Source of the DNA: a virus
DNA length: 64,000 bases
Reading direction: 5' to 3' (one strand)
IMG/VR virus record: IMGVR_UViG_3300044940_000489
Coordinates: 1-64,000 of that record
Below the pieces are notes generated by a model. It was not told the origin of the DNA. It ran no database searches and saw only the letters and a program-made list of their open reading frames with translations. A program made the translations under genes and the position numbers. Below are positions 1 through 10,154 of the stretch, piece after piece (position 1 is the stretch's first letter; every line of letters begins with the position of its first letter).

Positions 1-1481
1 ATCTCAAAGGTGCCGTTTAGGATAGTTGTTGTCAGACCAGACAAGCTGATCGTCTGGCCTACAGAAAAACTGTGTGGGGCAGAAGTTGTGATTGTAACTA
101 GATCGGAGGTTCTTTGAATATTAGTTACGGTAGCCGAGGCAAGTGCGTTGTCGTCACGTTTTGCTATCCAATAAACGTCTGCGTTAGAAGGCACGCTCTC
201 TGGAGCGGCCTTTGCAATTGTACCTTCGCCAGGGCCCGGAGTCAAGGAATAGACGCCTACACACTTCGACGCCTTAGCGGATGCGGAAGTTGTAGGATAT
301 GCGGTTGAAAGAGTAATGGTTGTTCCAGATACTGTGGCTACTCTGCGCCATGCAGTATCACTATGGGTCTCGGATTTAATCCAGTCGCCAGCCTGAATAC
401 CAGTAATTGTAAGAGCAGCAGTTACAGTGGTTGAGCCTGAAGTAAAAGTAAATGTATTGGCCGGTTGAAAATCTAAATTCCTTTGAAGGTTTAGGTAAAG
501 TACTTCTCCATTGGCTAGAGTCGTAGAGCCCTGCTTGATGGTATAGGCTCGCGGGCCAACTATTGATCTAATGTATAGATCGGTAGTCCAATCTAAAAGA
601 CCTGGTGTTGTGGCACTGTGTTTAAATATTCCCGATCCAGTTAATAGAGATCCTAGCGCATCGTTCCAGGTGTCTGTAAGGTTGACTCCGGTCAGGGAGC
701 TTGAGCCGTTTGAATACCAGAAGGAAGATCCGGTAATCCTCTTAATCTGGCTCATGACAAAATCCATCCAGTCCTTGAAGGTATCAAGTTCCCAGTCGCC
801 ACCAGCAAATGGATCTGGGTCGGACGGTGATGTAGCCGTTAGATTATTTTCAGTGGCAGGTGTGACATTCAATTCATTAGATGGGGAAGGACTTGCTCCG
901 CCCGATCCAAGCCTAAAAAGTCCGCGTTTAGCGTTTTTAATGCTCGTTACGTTATTAGATAAATTAGTCTGAATAACGGCAATTGGAGCCGTGTCGCCGA
1001 AGTCTGTGGTAGATATTACAAATTCATAATTAAGTACCAAGCCACGGGGAACAGTTTTAGTGAACTCCACCTGTGCGTCAACATCCCAGAAGCTGACTAG
1101 GTCAGATGTATTGGGATCAGAAGCTCTCTTGAATCGAACGCCCAAATAATTCGCTTGGTTTGGCGCAAACGCTCCAACAACCTTGGAATTGCTAGTAGAC
1201 AGAGTCTCGTTGGCAGTGCCTGGATCTACTCTCAGAAAGGAGCCGTCTTTATTTGCTGGCACCCACACAACCGCCGAATCTACGACTACTTGAAGGGCAG
1301 TAGCTGGGCCGTTGATTCCGGTCACTGGGATATTGAAGCCCCTAAGAATATAAGGCTCATTGTTTACAAAGCCCCTTACGAGCATTTGGAAGTCGTAGAT
1401 AATAGACGAGTCCAATGCCTTAAGATCGGGCTGGTCCACGCGCTGCTGCTGCAGCCAATTTCTTGACTCTTTTAACGACAT
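1..1481 (-). CDS. Baseplate or tail-fibre protein, C-terminal part outside the window
   Basis: An open minus-strand frame runs from the ATG at 1481 off the left edge, giving about 493 residues with no stop. The N-terminus begins MSLKESRNWLQQQRVDQPDLK. The protein is rich in beta-prone Ser/Thr/Gly segments. Near residues 460-490 it has a repeat of the type TITTSAPHSFSVGQTISLSG followed by LNGTF, the same beta repeat seen in the baseplate proteins at 2007-4058 and 4060-10047. It is the next gene after the baseplate J-like and tube-like genes, so a baseplate-periphery or fibre-attachment role is inferred. No specific family is recognised. A 29-bp candidate promoter lies 52 bp upstream. Confidence 0.75.
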   Translation of the reverse strand, partial: MSLKESRNWLQQQRVDQPDLKALDSSIIYDFQMLVRGFVNNEPYILRGFNIPVTGINGPATALQVVVDSAVVWVPANKDGSFLRVDPGTANETLSTSNSKVVGAFAPNQANYLGVRFKRASDPNTSDLVSFWDVDAQVEFTKTVPRGLVLNYEFVISTTDFGDTAPIAVIQTNLSNNVTSIKNAKRGLFRLGSGGASPSPSNELNVTPATENNLTATSPSDPDPFAGGDWELDTFKDWMDFVMSQIKRITGSSFWYSNGSSSLTGVNLTDTWNDALGSLLTGSGIFKHSATTPGLLDWTTDLYIRSIVGPRAYTIKQGSTTLANGEVLYLNLQRNLDFQPANTFTFTSGSTTVTAALTITGIQAGDWIKSETHSDTAWRRVATVSGTTITLSTAYPTTSASAKASKCVGVYSLTPGPGEGTIAKAAPESVPSNADVYWIAKRDDNALASATVTNIQRTSDLVTITTSAPHSFSVGQTISLSGLTTTILNGTFE

Positions 1482-1532
1482 CTAATCACCATTTTTGGGG
1501 ATTTTAGGAGGGCATTCCGGGAATAATACCGA

Positions 1533-1561
1533 ATATTAAGTTTTTGACTTAAACTCTTGAT
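1533..1561 (-). promoter_or_regulatory. 29-bp conserved intergenic motif, copy 1 (candidate phage promoter)
   Basis: On the minus strand this 29-mer ends in AACTTAATAT and carries TTTAAGTC in its middle. Five other 29-mers in the window share the ending and general layout, all upstream of minus-strand gene blocks. Here it sits between the stop of the tube-like gene (1573) and the ATG at 1481. It is read as a phage-specific promoter, though a hairpin or operator role is possible because TTAAGT and ACTTAA are inverted. Confidence 0.5.
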
Positions 1562-1572
1562 ATCATTCATGT

Positions 1573-2007
1573 TTATGACCCATCCCCAACCTCATTTGAT
1601 ATGAAAATTCCTCTAAAATTAGCCGAGAACGTAATTATGCCTCTGGCTTGGACGGTCCAGCTATCATTTTCAAATAGAACTTTCTGAATAGTATACATAA
1701 CTTTATTGCTGAGTCTATCCACTACTTCTATTACTGCATACTTCTGATAAAAAAATGATTGTATAGTAGATATATCCATGATGCCAGGGCCATCAAGTCC
1801 GCCCTGGTCCCTTACTCTAAGGCCTCCGAGGCTTCCTGATACACTGTAAGTGGTCGGGGCAAGTTCCCTTGCAAACGGATTATCTATCTCATGAATAACT
1901 TTTATATTTTGGCTTCTTGCGAATGACAGTGCGGTAGCGAATCCTACCACAGATCCGTTTATTCTAAGTATTACGCCAGCTCCTGGCTGTAGCTGTTGCT
2001 GTGCCAT
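1573..2007 (-). CDS. Tail-tube-like protein paralogue (possible tube initiator)
   Basis: This 144-residue protein resembles the tail tube protein encoded at 39390-39857. Shared features in the same order are an N-terminal (I/V)NG-x-(V/I)VG-x-x-T stretch, a central GxR-x-x-D-x-G, DR-x-(S/T)NK-x-M/I, and a C-terminal VxAR-x-I. The ATG at 2007 overlaps the preceding stop as TAATG, which supports the start and coupled translation. Its place at the end of the baseplate operon, away from the sheath-tube pair, suggests a baseplate-proximal ring on which the main tube polymerises, comparable in idea to T4 gp48/gp54. That role is inference. Confidence 0.65.
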   Translation of the reverse strand: MAQQQLQPGAGVILRINGSVVGFATALSFARSQNIKVIHEIDNPFARELAPTTYSVSGSLGGLRVRDQGGLDGPGIMDISTIQSFFYQKYAVIEVVDRLSNKVMYTIQKVLFENDSWTVQARGIITFSANFRGIFISNEVGDGS

Positions 2008-4058
2008 TATTCTGGATCTCCTGCGTATACGTATCCTGAAATATCGTGCAGACCAGGATTACTTGGATACGTGACGATAACAGACAAGAAAATGCCTGAT
2101 GCTACAAGCTTCTCTATTAATTTCTGTGCCTCAATCCTTCCGGCAATAGTTCCGGTTAAATAAGCTCCATAGTCTGTGCCGTCCTGCTTAGGCTTGTACG
2201 CTTTTATATTAGTAAGTAGGGCTATGTCTTCTCCAGGCACGTGAGACTTTTTAAATTTATAAGACGGGTCTATAAGCAGGCTGTTGCTTGATGGTCTGCC
2301 GTAGTAGCGTATTGGCCCCTCTTCTGAACTAGTCCCGAATCCAATAATTAAAAACCCCTCTTTGTCAGGGAATTTTGAAGTGTCGGCGCCTACCATTACA
2401 GTTTTAAGCTCGCCAGCACCGATAGTTTCTTGAAGCGTAGTGGAAGTTTTAGCAATGGGGAGCCCGCTTGTTGGATTAAACAGGTATGACCCCAAATACT
2501 GGCTATTAGTATTTGTTTCGTGAATGTGCCAGCTTCCGATAAGTTCCCGCTTCACAATTTTAGTTGTTGCCGGCAGAAACACCACGATTTCATATGGATT
2601 AACTTCGTATACAGTAGCATATCTGTTGAGCTTTAGTAGATCGGTTCTCTGCGGCTTATAAAAGACAACATCGTTTGAAAAATCTTGTGTGTATGTAAAC
2701 GTATTAGCTGTCGTGCCAGTAATAGTAAATTGGCCGTTGAAGCTTGAGTCCTCGACACCAAAAATATTAACAACCTGTCCGGTAGTGTACCCATGATTAG
2801 CAGTAGTGGTAATGGTGGATGTACCCGAAGAGCGGACAGCTCCTGACGATGGAGCAGCTATCGTCGCCTCATGAAGTACAGTGCCACCTCCAGATGACGC
2901 ATTGGGACCTGCCTGTGCATATGTAAAAGTGGTTGGTCCTGCAGTAGCCACAGTGAAGGTGCCATTAAACGAGGCATTGGCCACATCTACTATTCTGATT
3001 TTTTGACCAACGCTAAGGCCATGGGCTACAGTAGTTGTAATTGTTACAATATTTGACGCCCGAACTGCCCCGGTAGGTGCATCGGCCATGGTTATTGAGC
3101 GCCTTACTGTGCCTAACCCTGAATTTGCACTGGCGCCAGATAAAGTTACTGGAGCCTGCGGCTTAAAGAGCGGATTTATTATCTCAAAAAAAGCTGCACC
3201 GACTGAGCCGCCCTGAACATTTTCAATGGTAAAATATCCACGGTTTGCGTCAAGATACGCAGATCCGTATATATTGACATAATCGCCAACATCGACAAAA
3301 TTAAGTCCCGGATCTGGCCCCGAAGTCCAGGTAAATCTTACATACGGCCCATTGAAACTAGTTGTAAATTGAGTATTGATTTTAGGCGAAGCCTGCTTAT
3401 CGGCGGGGAATCTTAGAGAATTCTGGGCCTCGCCGCCTATTACAGTAATGGAGGATTTTGGGCCTTTTGTTCCAGACAATAGCTGAACATATTTTTCGCC
3501 GGTATCGTTGTCTAGAGCGACCGAAGCGGTGAGCGTATATCCCTGATTAAATGCTGCATTAGATATTGCATTGGCGACTTCTTCAGCAGTGGCAAGACCT
3601 ATATTAGAGAAATCTGATTCTTTAAAAGTAACAGTAAGTGGCCTATCGTTAGTATCTACTTTAATAACTAAAGTCATGCCATCATCGAGAATGTACTTTT
3701 CAGGTTTTCCAGAAAGGACATTCGCTCTGGTGGCATCTTCGCCATAGAAAATTTCAAGTACATCTAGGAAGATATTATTAACAAGCTTGGAATTCGTCTG
3801 CTTAATGGCAATTTCTCTAAGCAGTGCGTCGTCAATGCCGACTCCAGGGGGCCGAGTAATGCCTATGCCAGCCAGTAGCTTATCTAGAAAAACTCCTGAG
3901 GCAGTCGCCAGAAATAGCTGCTCTTTAACTGCAATAATATTATTGCGATTAATATCGTCCCCAACAGCAATCGCCTCAAGCAGGCCGTTTGTGTACAGCC
4001 CCTTGATTCTGCTATTTAGAAACTTTCTTAAATCTTTAAAAGAGCCCTGATCTGACAT
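2007..4058 (-). CDS. Baseplate structural protein with repeated beta domains
   Basis: This 683-residue protein begins 2 nt after the end of the baseplate J-like gene and ends in a TAATG overlap with the tube-like gene. The N-terminal 130 residues are alpha-helical. After that come beta-rich segments including two tandem repeats (about residues 325-460) of the form VRxSxxxTITTTxxHG followed by GQxVxI and SFNGxFTV. This repeat type is widespread in phage tail proteins and resembles what databases call E1-FCCH-like domains. It is probably a baseplate wedge or periphery component; the exact counterpart is not recognised. Confidence 0.7.
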   Translation of the reverse strand: MSDQGSFKDLRKFLNSRIKGLYTNGLLEAIAVGDDINRNNIIAVKEQLFLATASGVFLDKLLAGIGITRPPGVGIDDALLREIAIKQTNSKLVNNIFLDVLEIFYGEDATRANVLSGKPEKYILDDGMTLVIKVDTNDRPLTVTFKESDFSNIGLATAEEVANAISNAAFNQGYTLTASVALDNDTGEKYVQLLSGTKGPKSSITVIGGEAQNSLRFPADKQASPKINTQFTTSFNGPYVRFTWTSGPDPGLNFVDVGDYVNIYGSAYLDANRGYFTIENVQGGSVGAAFFEIINPLFKPQAPVTLSGASANSGLGTVRRSITMADAPTGAVRASNIVTITTTVAHGLSVGQKIRIVDVANASFNGTFTVATAGPTTFTYAQAGPNASSGGGTVLHEATIAAPSSGAVRSSGTSTITTTANHGYTTGQVVNIFGVEDSSFNGQFTITGTTANTFTYTQDFSNDVVFYKPQRTDLLKLNRYATVYEVNPYEIVVFLPATTKIVKRELIGSWHIHETNTNSQYLGSYLFNPTSGLPIAKTSTTLQETIGAGELKTVMVGADTSKFPDKEGFLIIGFGTSSEEGPIRYYGRPSSNSLLIDPSYKFKKSHVPGEDIALLTNIKAYKPKQDGTDYGAYLTGTIAGRIEAQKLIEKLVASGIFLSVIVTYPSNPGLHDISGYVYAGDPE

Positions 4059-4059
4059 A

Positions 4060-7000
4060 TTATGTTGACAATGATACTGTAATATTATTGATATTAGTAA
4101 CCACTGCCTTCTCGTCCTCGTTAATGACTATTTGAAGGTTAGTCTGGTCGTAAACAGGTGCTGAGATCGCCATTGCCTGGACCCCGTTAAGTTCCTGTAC
4201 GACAGAGATTACTCTAGAGAAAATAACTGCTTCCCCGGTACCCAGGCTGTTAATATAGGCAGCTACCGCAGACTGAACTCTTGATTTAATTGTAGAGAAG
4301 GGGATGCCTGACAGGTTCTTTACTACGATGGACATAGTAATTTCGCGTGGAAGCGGTGATGTGATCTCGATGTAAGATCCTGCTGCCGCAACGCCTGGGA
4401 ACCCAACTGGGTCTTCTGCTTGGCCGCGAATCTTCTTCCCTACTGCGCTGATTAGTCCTCCGTAATATTTGTAGGAATCTTCGCCAGTTTGAACTGTAGT
4501 TTTGAACGCAAGCTTGCTTATGGCAGATACGGAGCCTCCTACTGAAGGCGCGACCTTGTTTGCGACTCTGTCAGTGTCCAGAATCAGTGTTACAGCATTT
4601 GCATCCGTAGGATCTTGTGCCATATTAATAATCTTGCGAACGCTTTTAAATGTAGATTTCTCTGACACAGTAACATTATTAAAATTAGTTCCTAGTGCCA
4701 CAGGACCTGCGACTGCAGGGAAATTCACAGTTACGTCGAACTGCGTTGCAGTCGGGAATGGGGTGTCTTTAACCGTATAAGTGCCAATATTTAGGGCGCC
4801 CAGAACATCGGAGGCGATAATAAATTTATCGCCAGGCATCACGGAATCATAGCTATAAAGTGCGATATTGGAGTTTGCCGATAGAACCACTTCCTCTTCT
4901 ATAGCGGAAGCATTCTCTATATACAGACTATTTGATCCGAATACTCTTAGTACCTGGAATATGCCCTGATTAGCTACACTGAAAGCGCCTGTAATCCTTA
5001 ACCAATCGCCCTCTTGAACCCCTCCACCGGTAAAGTTAGGAGCCGTGCCAGTTCCTGTGTGCGACAGGCAAACATATTGGCCCTGTTTTGAGATTTTAAT
5101 CTGAGTCGTGTTGTTGCCAGAATGTGTCCTTGCAGTTTGGAATGTTCCGCTAACTGATCTTGTGACGCGACCAAACGCACCTGGGTTAGAAAGCTGAATC
5201 TGAGTAGTTCCATCGAAATCCAGATCTTTTGCCTGTACCGCTGTATTTGATAATTCAATATACTGACCAGTCTGGAAGCCCGACTGGTTAGCCTTAGCAA
5301 TGTTGATCTTCGCAAAAGGAATCGCGACAGTTCCGCCACCAGAGAAGATTGAGGTGATCGAGCCAGACCCAGTAGAAACTGAAGTGACGGTGCCGCCGCC
5401 AGAAGTAGCGTTGGGGCCTGCATTGGAGTAGTCAAAGGTAGTAGCAGTAGCGGCAGTTACGGTAAACGTGCCGTTGAAGCTTGTGTCAGCCACGCCAGAG
5501 ACTACTACTTGATCTCCCACAACAATATTATGTGCCGCAGTAGTTGTGATCGTAGCCACACCGGATGACCTGGACGCACCAATTGGTGACGCAGATATAA
5601 CTGGATTTCCAATTGATGTATTTACTGTAAACTGAGTTGAAGTCGGAGTTGAAACAACTAAATAGTTTCCGTTAAAGCTGCTGTTAGCGATACTTCCGAC
5701 AGTAACTCTATCTCCAACTATTAATTTATGTGGCGTTGTTGTATTAAACGTAATGACACCGGCAGACCTCGTAGCTCCAGATGGAGAAGCTGCAATGGAA
5801 GCGTATGTATACGTTTCGGAGTACTGGAAGGTCTTAGCTGTAATGGAGGTTATGACAAATCTTCCGTCAAAATTTGAATTCTCGCATCCGCTAATAATGA
5901 CAGTGTCGCCTACAGCAAGGTCATGCCTGTCTGTGCATGTTACAGTTACGGTTGATCCGGTCCTGCTTATGCCGTTGGGCTGATCTTCAATATTGGCTTG
6001 ACCCGTAGCCGATCCAGCAGTGGTAACCGCACCTGAGGCTTCGTTAGCGGCTCCGCCAGATACCTGTACTGCACCAGAGGTACCGAATAGGTTACTGTAT
6101 ATCTGGATTTTGCCTGCATCAGTAGAGGCGTTGATGTTAGCCAAAGACGAAAGCCCAGTAACGGCAAACTTATTAAGGAAGCGCACGATTGCGCCGGAGC
6201 GCACTGGGATTAAATAAAAATATTCGCCAACTAATGTATAATCTGGATCTGACTCTGGAAGTGCGAGGTTTTCTTTCAAAGTGAAGCTGTTAACTGGTAC
6301 TGATGTGGTGCCGATATTAGAAGTTAATACCCAGTTTTCGCCGTCATCAAGCTGGTAGAAAGAGTTCGCCCCGCTAGTGTCGTCCCAAGTAGATGTCTCA
6401 ACAACTCCGGCGCCCGACTGAAGCTGCTGCACGCTAATATAATCAGCGAGATTATTATTGACATAAGTTCCTATTAAATTCGCAGTATTAGCTGCGGCAA
6501 CAAGAGGATAGAATCTTAGCTCTGATGCAGAATTTAGTTGAATATTATTTTCTAATACTCCATCAAAATTCGAGATTTCAAACCAGTTGGCCGTAACAGC
6601 AGTAACTTTATAGAGTCCCGTGTTGTCTTGGTTGAAGTCAGAGGAGACAGAAATATTAACGATATCTCCAACTAAGATGCCAGCACCCGTAAAGTTAGGG
6701 GCTGTGCCAGTGCCATTCCAAGTATAACGATAGGTATTGGCTATTGGATTTGTTACGTCAAACTGAGTAGTATTGTCCCAGGCTCCTCCCAGCCGTTCTG
6801 CGCCTGAGGACAGGAAGACTTTGATGTCCGTATGTTTTTTAACTTGAACAGTGTGGGTCAGAGCGGCAGATGGGGATGCTGGGTAGTCGATACCAAATCG
6901 GATCTTTTCTCCGATGGGGCCGTACTTAGCGGCCCGGATGAGCATTTTATTGTTAGGGCCCGTCGGGTCCACAATCTGTCGTGCACGCAAATGTACCTTA

Positions 7001-10000
7001 AAATCATTAAAGTCAAAGTTGTCGCCGAACTGATCTGGGAAGTTGGCGGTCGGACCTGCATCTGCATCGTAGGCATTAAACTGATTCGCAGAGACCGCAA
7101 CGGAGACTTGGCCCTTGCGACCCATTGGGATATTAAACGCCTTATTGACGCCGTCCCTATCTATAATAGCAACAAGGCTATCTAGTGCCGCAAAATTAAA
7201 GGGCTCTGCTACAAAATATCTATCGCCCGCCAGAAGTTCCTTAAGGCGACTTTCTGCCCTAAGAGTTACGTTAGTGCCTGAGATATTAGCAATCTGAGCT
7301 TCGACATTTTTATTATTAGACTCATCTCCGTATCTGTCTAGGAAGGACACAAGAGCATTTCTGCTTGCGCCATTTGTCAATAGGTTGATGCCAGAAGTGA
7401 AGTTAAGGGGCGGAATTGCAGTTGTGCCAGTAGCAATGGCGTCGTGTATGAAGGAGGGAGTAGTCAGCTCTGATCTTCCAGATTCGGAGAAGGCCGTGTG
7501 AGTTATTGTTGCATCATCTTTATCGCCAGGCAAGAAGCCAAGTCCATCTGCGTTTGCAGAGACTCCGGCTATCATTATAGAGCCGTTCAGGCCATATGTA
7601 TTAGAGGATATGTTTATAAATTTCCCATTAGAGACTGATGCGCTGCCGCCCTGAAGCTGAGTATTTATATTATTTGTTATGGCAGTTAAGGTATTTAGTC
7701 CAGTCAAAAGATTGATTGGCTGAATAGTTCCAGTTGATCTCACAAATGTAATCTTCTCAGTTCCCAATAGCGTAAGGGCGCCTGATGCCGATACAAGAGA
7801 ATCAGTAATCCTGATCTCGAACCAAGAATTCGATTTATTAATTACTCTAAAGTGGCCGATGAAATCGATATCGTGTGTTCTGATTGCGTTGTCGGCTATT
7901 ACCACCCAGTCGCCTGGCAAAACGTCTACAAAAGCACTGGTATTTGATGAAGTAAATCTCCAGATGTTAGTAGATGGGGACGTTATTGTGATCGTACTGC
8001 CTACCGTTGCTCCATTGGGGATATATTCTGCTTCTGTATCGTCAAGAATTACCCACATTTTGGGAGCTACTGTAGTTCCCGATCCGGCTGGCAAAGTAAT
8101 TGAGCCTGCAGATATTTCTGCTGAAGTAACAAAAGCTTTTGTGTTCTTAGAGCCTGCCGTAATATTGTCGCCTGCGGACAGTGGAGTTGCTAGCTGTATC
8201 TGGCCAGTAGACCTGTTAAGGGAGTAATCTGATGCTCTGCCGAGGTCTTCTATGGTTCCGGTGCCGGGGAATATTAAAGTACGAAGTGTGCCGCCCTGAA
8301 TAGAAATTTTTGCATTATTGGAGGCCCCCTTATTGGAAACAAGCTTAATCTGATTGCCCTGGACAGTCGCGGTTATGCCAGGAATAATAGCATTGAACAC
8401 GTTTGCCCAAACTGAAAGCGGGACAGTTTCCGACATTACTGCATATCCAAAGGGGACGAAATCGGCGTCTTGGAATGTGTAAGTGACTGGGCTAGACTGT
8501 TGGTCTAATTGCACGATAAGCGTTTTAGAGCCAGATATAATGCTCCACAAGCTTTGTGGTTTTGTAAAGATCGTGGGCACTTCCCCGTCTTTAAGAAGAA
8601 GTACGTCATTTTTGTACAGCCTAAGGGAGTACGTGAGATTTTCTGCAAAGCCCATATAGTCGTTCGCGTTAATGGCATTACTATTTGCAGGGCTTACGAC
8701 TTTTATGTCTTCATTTTCAAATGACTTGGCGAACAGAATAATATTCTTGCTGTTCTTAGATGCTCTGGCGCTGAAAAGTAGTGAGGTATTGGAGTTAATA
8801 GAATTAACGACTTCAAATGTATCTGCTGCATTTTGAGTAGCAAAATCTGAATTCTGGAACGTGTGCTCGGACCGTACTCCGCCAACCTCTACTGCCAGTA
8901 CATAGCTGCCAGTAATGGCAAATGGTGCCGTGAACGATGTCTCCACAAGGGCCTTGGTAATGTCTTCACGCTGAAGCTGGAGAAATTTTTCGCCGCCATT
9001 TGCATTTTCGATTACTTGCTCAAAACCACGGCCACTGAAAATGGGCTGGTACGCGGTTCCATCGTCGATGAAGAGAATGGCGGGCTCATTGCGCTGAGCT
9101 GGTTTTCTGAGCTGAGCTGAGGCCACTGACTTATTATCATCAGTAGACTGTGTTCCAACCGCTGCGGACCTAATAGCAAGATCAGTACCCTTGGTCTTAT
9201 TCTGCTCAAAGTTCTTAATTAGTAGGCGATAGTCGATGTCGGACATCTTGTCGCGACCGGTTACGTAGGCAGTCGGGTTAGTGACGCCAGCACCTGGGAA
9301 TGGGTCTGTTGCAAATTCTGATATGGCACCGGCTGCGACGTTTCCTATTGTTCCGATCTCTGTGCACGAAACGGCAATATCAGATAGTGAATCTTCGCCA
9401 TCAGGCAAGGTCACAGTATTAACTACTAGGAAGGTGACTGAAGGGGAGGTAGCATTTTGCTTTGTTTGAACAATAGTCCCTGCAGATACGACCTGATCGC
9501 CACCCTGCGCCAGCACTACTGACTCATTCAAGTTGTGATTTTTTGTAGTTGGAGCAGTAAGGGTCATTTGGAAATAGCTTCCAACTGGAGTGATCGCAGA
9601 ATAGTTAATAGGCCCTTCGACGTTATTAGAGCCGCGACCAATGTATACGGCCCCAGAGTTCGGGAAGCCGTCTTTAGCCGAGATGTTGATAGTTAAAGAT
9701 CCGATTGGCGGAGCTGCAGCACCAGCATAAATCTTAGTGGCTACTTTAGTTGTGTTTAATCTTTTGATAGTTACAAAACCAGTCGCGGCCAGGGCCTGAG
9801 GTCGGGTTACGCCCTTTGCAATACCAATATTATCCAGATCGGCCCCTTCGGCCCTATCAATATCAATTGAATTAAGGGCGGCGATTATATTAGCCTGATT
9901 CTTAAAATCTACAAGGGCTGCAGATTCCAGAATAGATCGGATAACGGAACCTGGGGTCAGATCGTTGACGCCTGTCTTTGCGACAAACGTCTGAATCATA

Positions 10001-10047
10001 CCTTTTTCTATTTCTTGATAGCTTTTAGGCTGTGGCGTATTAGGCAC
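4060..10047 (-). CDS. Giant baseplate J-like protein
   Basis: This 1995-residue protein has the N-terminal pattern of baseplate protein J (P2 gpJ / T4 gp6 family): a DLTPGSVIRSILES segment, then IDRAEGADLDNIGIAKGVTR and an ATGFV stretch within the first 100 residues. The C-terminal 200 residues (GAVIFSRVISVVQELNGVQ-like) also fit the family. Typical J proteins have about 300-600 residues, so most of the length is inserted beta-domains, including three or more HG...VGD...SFNGxF repeats around residues 1380-1560. The start used is GTG at 10047. The role is baseplate wedge assembly around the hub. Confidence 0.85.
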   Translation of the reverse strand: MPNTPQPKSYQEIEKGMIQTFVAKTGVNDLTPGSVIRSILESAALVDFKNQANIIAALNSIDIDRAEGADLDNIGIAKGVTRPQALAATGFVTIKRLNTTKVATKIYAGAAAPPIGSLTINISAKDGFPNSGAVYIGRGSNNVEGPINYSAITPVGSYFQMTLTAPTTKNHNLNESVVLAQGGDQVVSAGTIVQTKQNATSPSVTFLVVNTVTLPDGEDSLSDIAVSCTEIGTIGNVAAGAISEFATDPFPGAGVTNPTAYVTGRDKMSDIDYRLLIKNFEQNKTKGTDLAIRSAAVGTQSTDDNKSVASAQLRKPAQRNEPAILFIDDGTAYQPIFSGRGFEQVIENANGGEKFLQLQREDITKALVETSFTAPFAITGSYVLAVEVGGVRSEHTFQNSDFATQNAADTFEVVNSINSNTSLLFSARASKNSKNIILFAKSFENEDIKVVSPANSNAINANDYMGFAENLTYSLRLYKNDVLLLKDGEVPTIFTKPQSLWSIISGSKTLIVQLDQQSSPVTYTFQDADFVPFGYAVMSETVPLSVWANVFNAIIPGITATVQGNQIKLVSNKGASNNAKISIQGGTLRTLIFPGTGTIEDLGRASDYSLNRSTGQIQLATPLSAGDNITAGSKNTKAFVTSAEISAGSITLPAGSGTTVAPKMWVILDDTEAEYIPNGATVGSTITITSPSTNIWRFTSSNTSAFVDVLPGDWVVIADNAIRTHDIDFIGHFRVINKSNSWFEIRITDSLVSASGALTLLGTEKITFVRSTGTIQPINLLTGLNTLTAITNNINTQLQGGSASVSNGKFINISSNTYGLNGSIMIAGVSANADGLGFLPGDKDDATITHTAFSESGRSELTTPSFIHDAIATGTTAIPPLNFTSGINLLTNGASRNALVSFLDRYGDESNNKNVEAQIANISGTNVTLRAESRLKELLAGDRYFVAEPFNFAALDSLVAIIDRDGVNKAFNIPMGRKGQVSVAVSANQFNAYDADAGPTANFPDQFGDNFDFNDFKVHLRARQIVDPTGPNNKMLIRAAKYGPIGEKIRFGIDYPASPSAALTHTVQVKKHTDIKVFLSSGAERLGGAWDNTTQFDVTNPIANTYRYTWNGTGTAPNFTGAGILVGDIVNISVSSDFNQDNTGLYKVTAVTANWFEISNFDGVLENNIQLNSASELRFYPLVAAANTANLIGTYVNNNLADYISVQQLQSGAGVVETSTWDDTSGANSFYQLDDGENWVLTSNIGTTSVPVNSFTLKENLALPESDPDYTLVGEYFYLIPVRSGAIVRFLNKFAVTGLSSLANINASTDAGKIQIYSNLFGTSGAVQVSGGAANEASGAVTTAGSATGQANIEDQPNGISRTGSTVTVTCTDRHDLAVGDTVIISGCENSNFDGRFVITSITAKTFQYSETYTYASIAASPSGATRSAGVITFNTTTPHKLIVGDRVTVGSIANSSFNGNYLVVSTPTSTQFTVNTSIGNPVISASPIGASRSSGVATITTTAAHNIVVGDQVVVSGVADTSFNGTFTVTAATATTFDYSNAGPNATSGGGTVTSVSTGSGSITSIFSGGGTVAIPFAKINIAKANQSGFQTGQYIELSNTAVQAKDLDFDGTTQIQLSNPGAFGRVTRSVSGTFQTARTHSGNNTTQIKISKQGQYVCLSHTGTGTAPNFTGGGVQEGDWLRITGAFSVANQGIFQVLRVFGSNSLYIENASAIEEEVVLSANSNIALYSYDSVMPGDKFIIASDVLGALNIGTYTVKDTPFPTATQFDVTVNFPAVAGPVALGTNFNNVTVSEKSTFKSVRKIINMAQDPTDANAVTLILDTDRVANKVAPSVGGSVSAISKLAFKTTVQTGEDSYKYYGGLISAVGKKIRGQAEDPVGFPGVAAAGSYIEITSPLPREITMSIVVKNLSGIPFSTIKSRVQSAVAAYINSLGTGEAVIFSRVISVVQELNGVQAMAISAPVYDQTNLQIVINEDEKAVVTNINNITVSLST

Positions 10048-10113
10048 TGTCTAAACCTTCGATAATATTAAGTTTTATGGGGTTTTTTAAGACAAAAGAG
10101 GGGTGTACTCAAA

Positions 10114-10142
10114 ATATTAAGTTTCCACTCTAAGTTATTGTT
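10114..10142 (-). promoter_or_regulatory. 29-bp conserved intergenic motif, copy 2
   Basis: This is the 29-mer ending in AACTTAATAT on the minus strand, in the roughly 105-bp gap between the gp25-fusion gene (stop at 10155) and the baseplate J-like gene (start 10047). A second, half-length match (AAACTTAATATTAT) lies at about 10061-10075, closer to the GTG start. The gap has no gene and no clear terminator hairpin, which fits an internal promoter for the distal baseplate genes. Confidence 0.5.
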
Positions 10143-10154
10143 TTTATTCATAAA

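Noticed and set aside
114-1466. Plus-strand frames of 64-133 codons at the left edge
   Set aside because: They lie opposite a continuous minus-strand frame with tail-protein composition and shared repeats; they have no plausible protein features.
4998-5435. 145-codon minus-strand frame inside the baseplate J-like gene
   Set aside because: It is in another frame within the beta-repeat region, is Leu/Arg-rich without domain features and arises from repeat codon bias.
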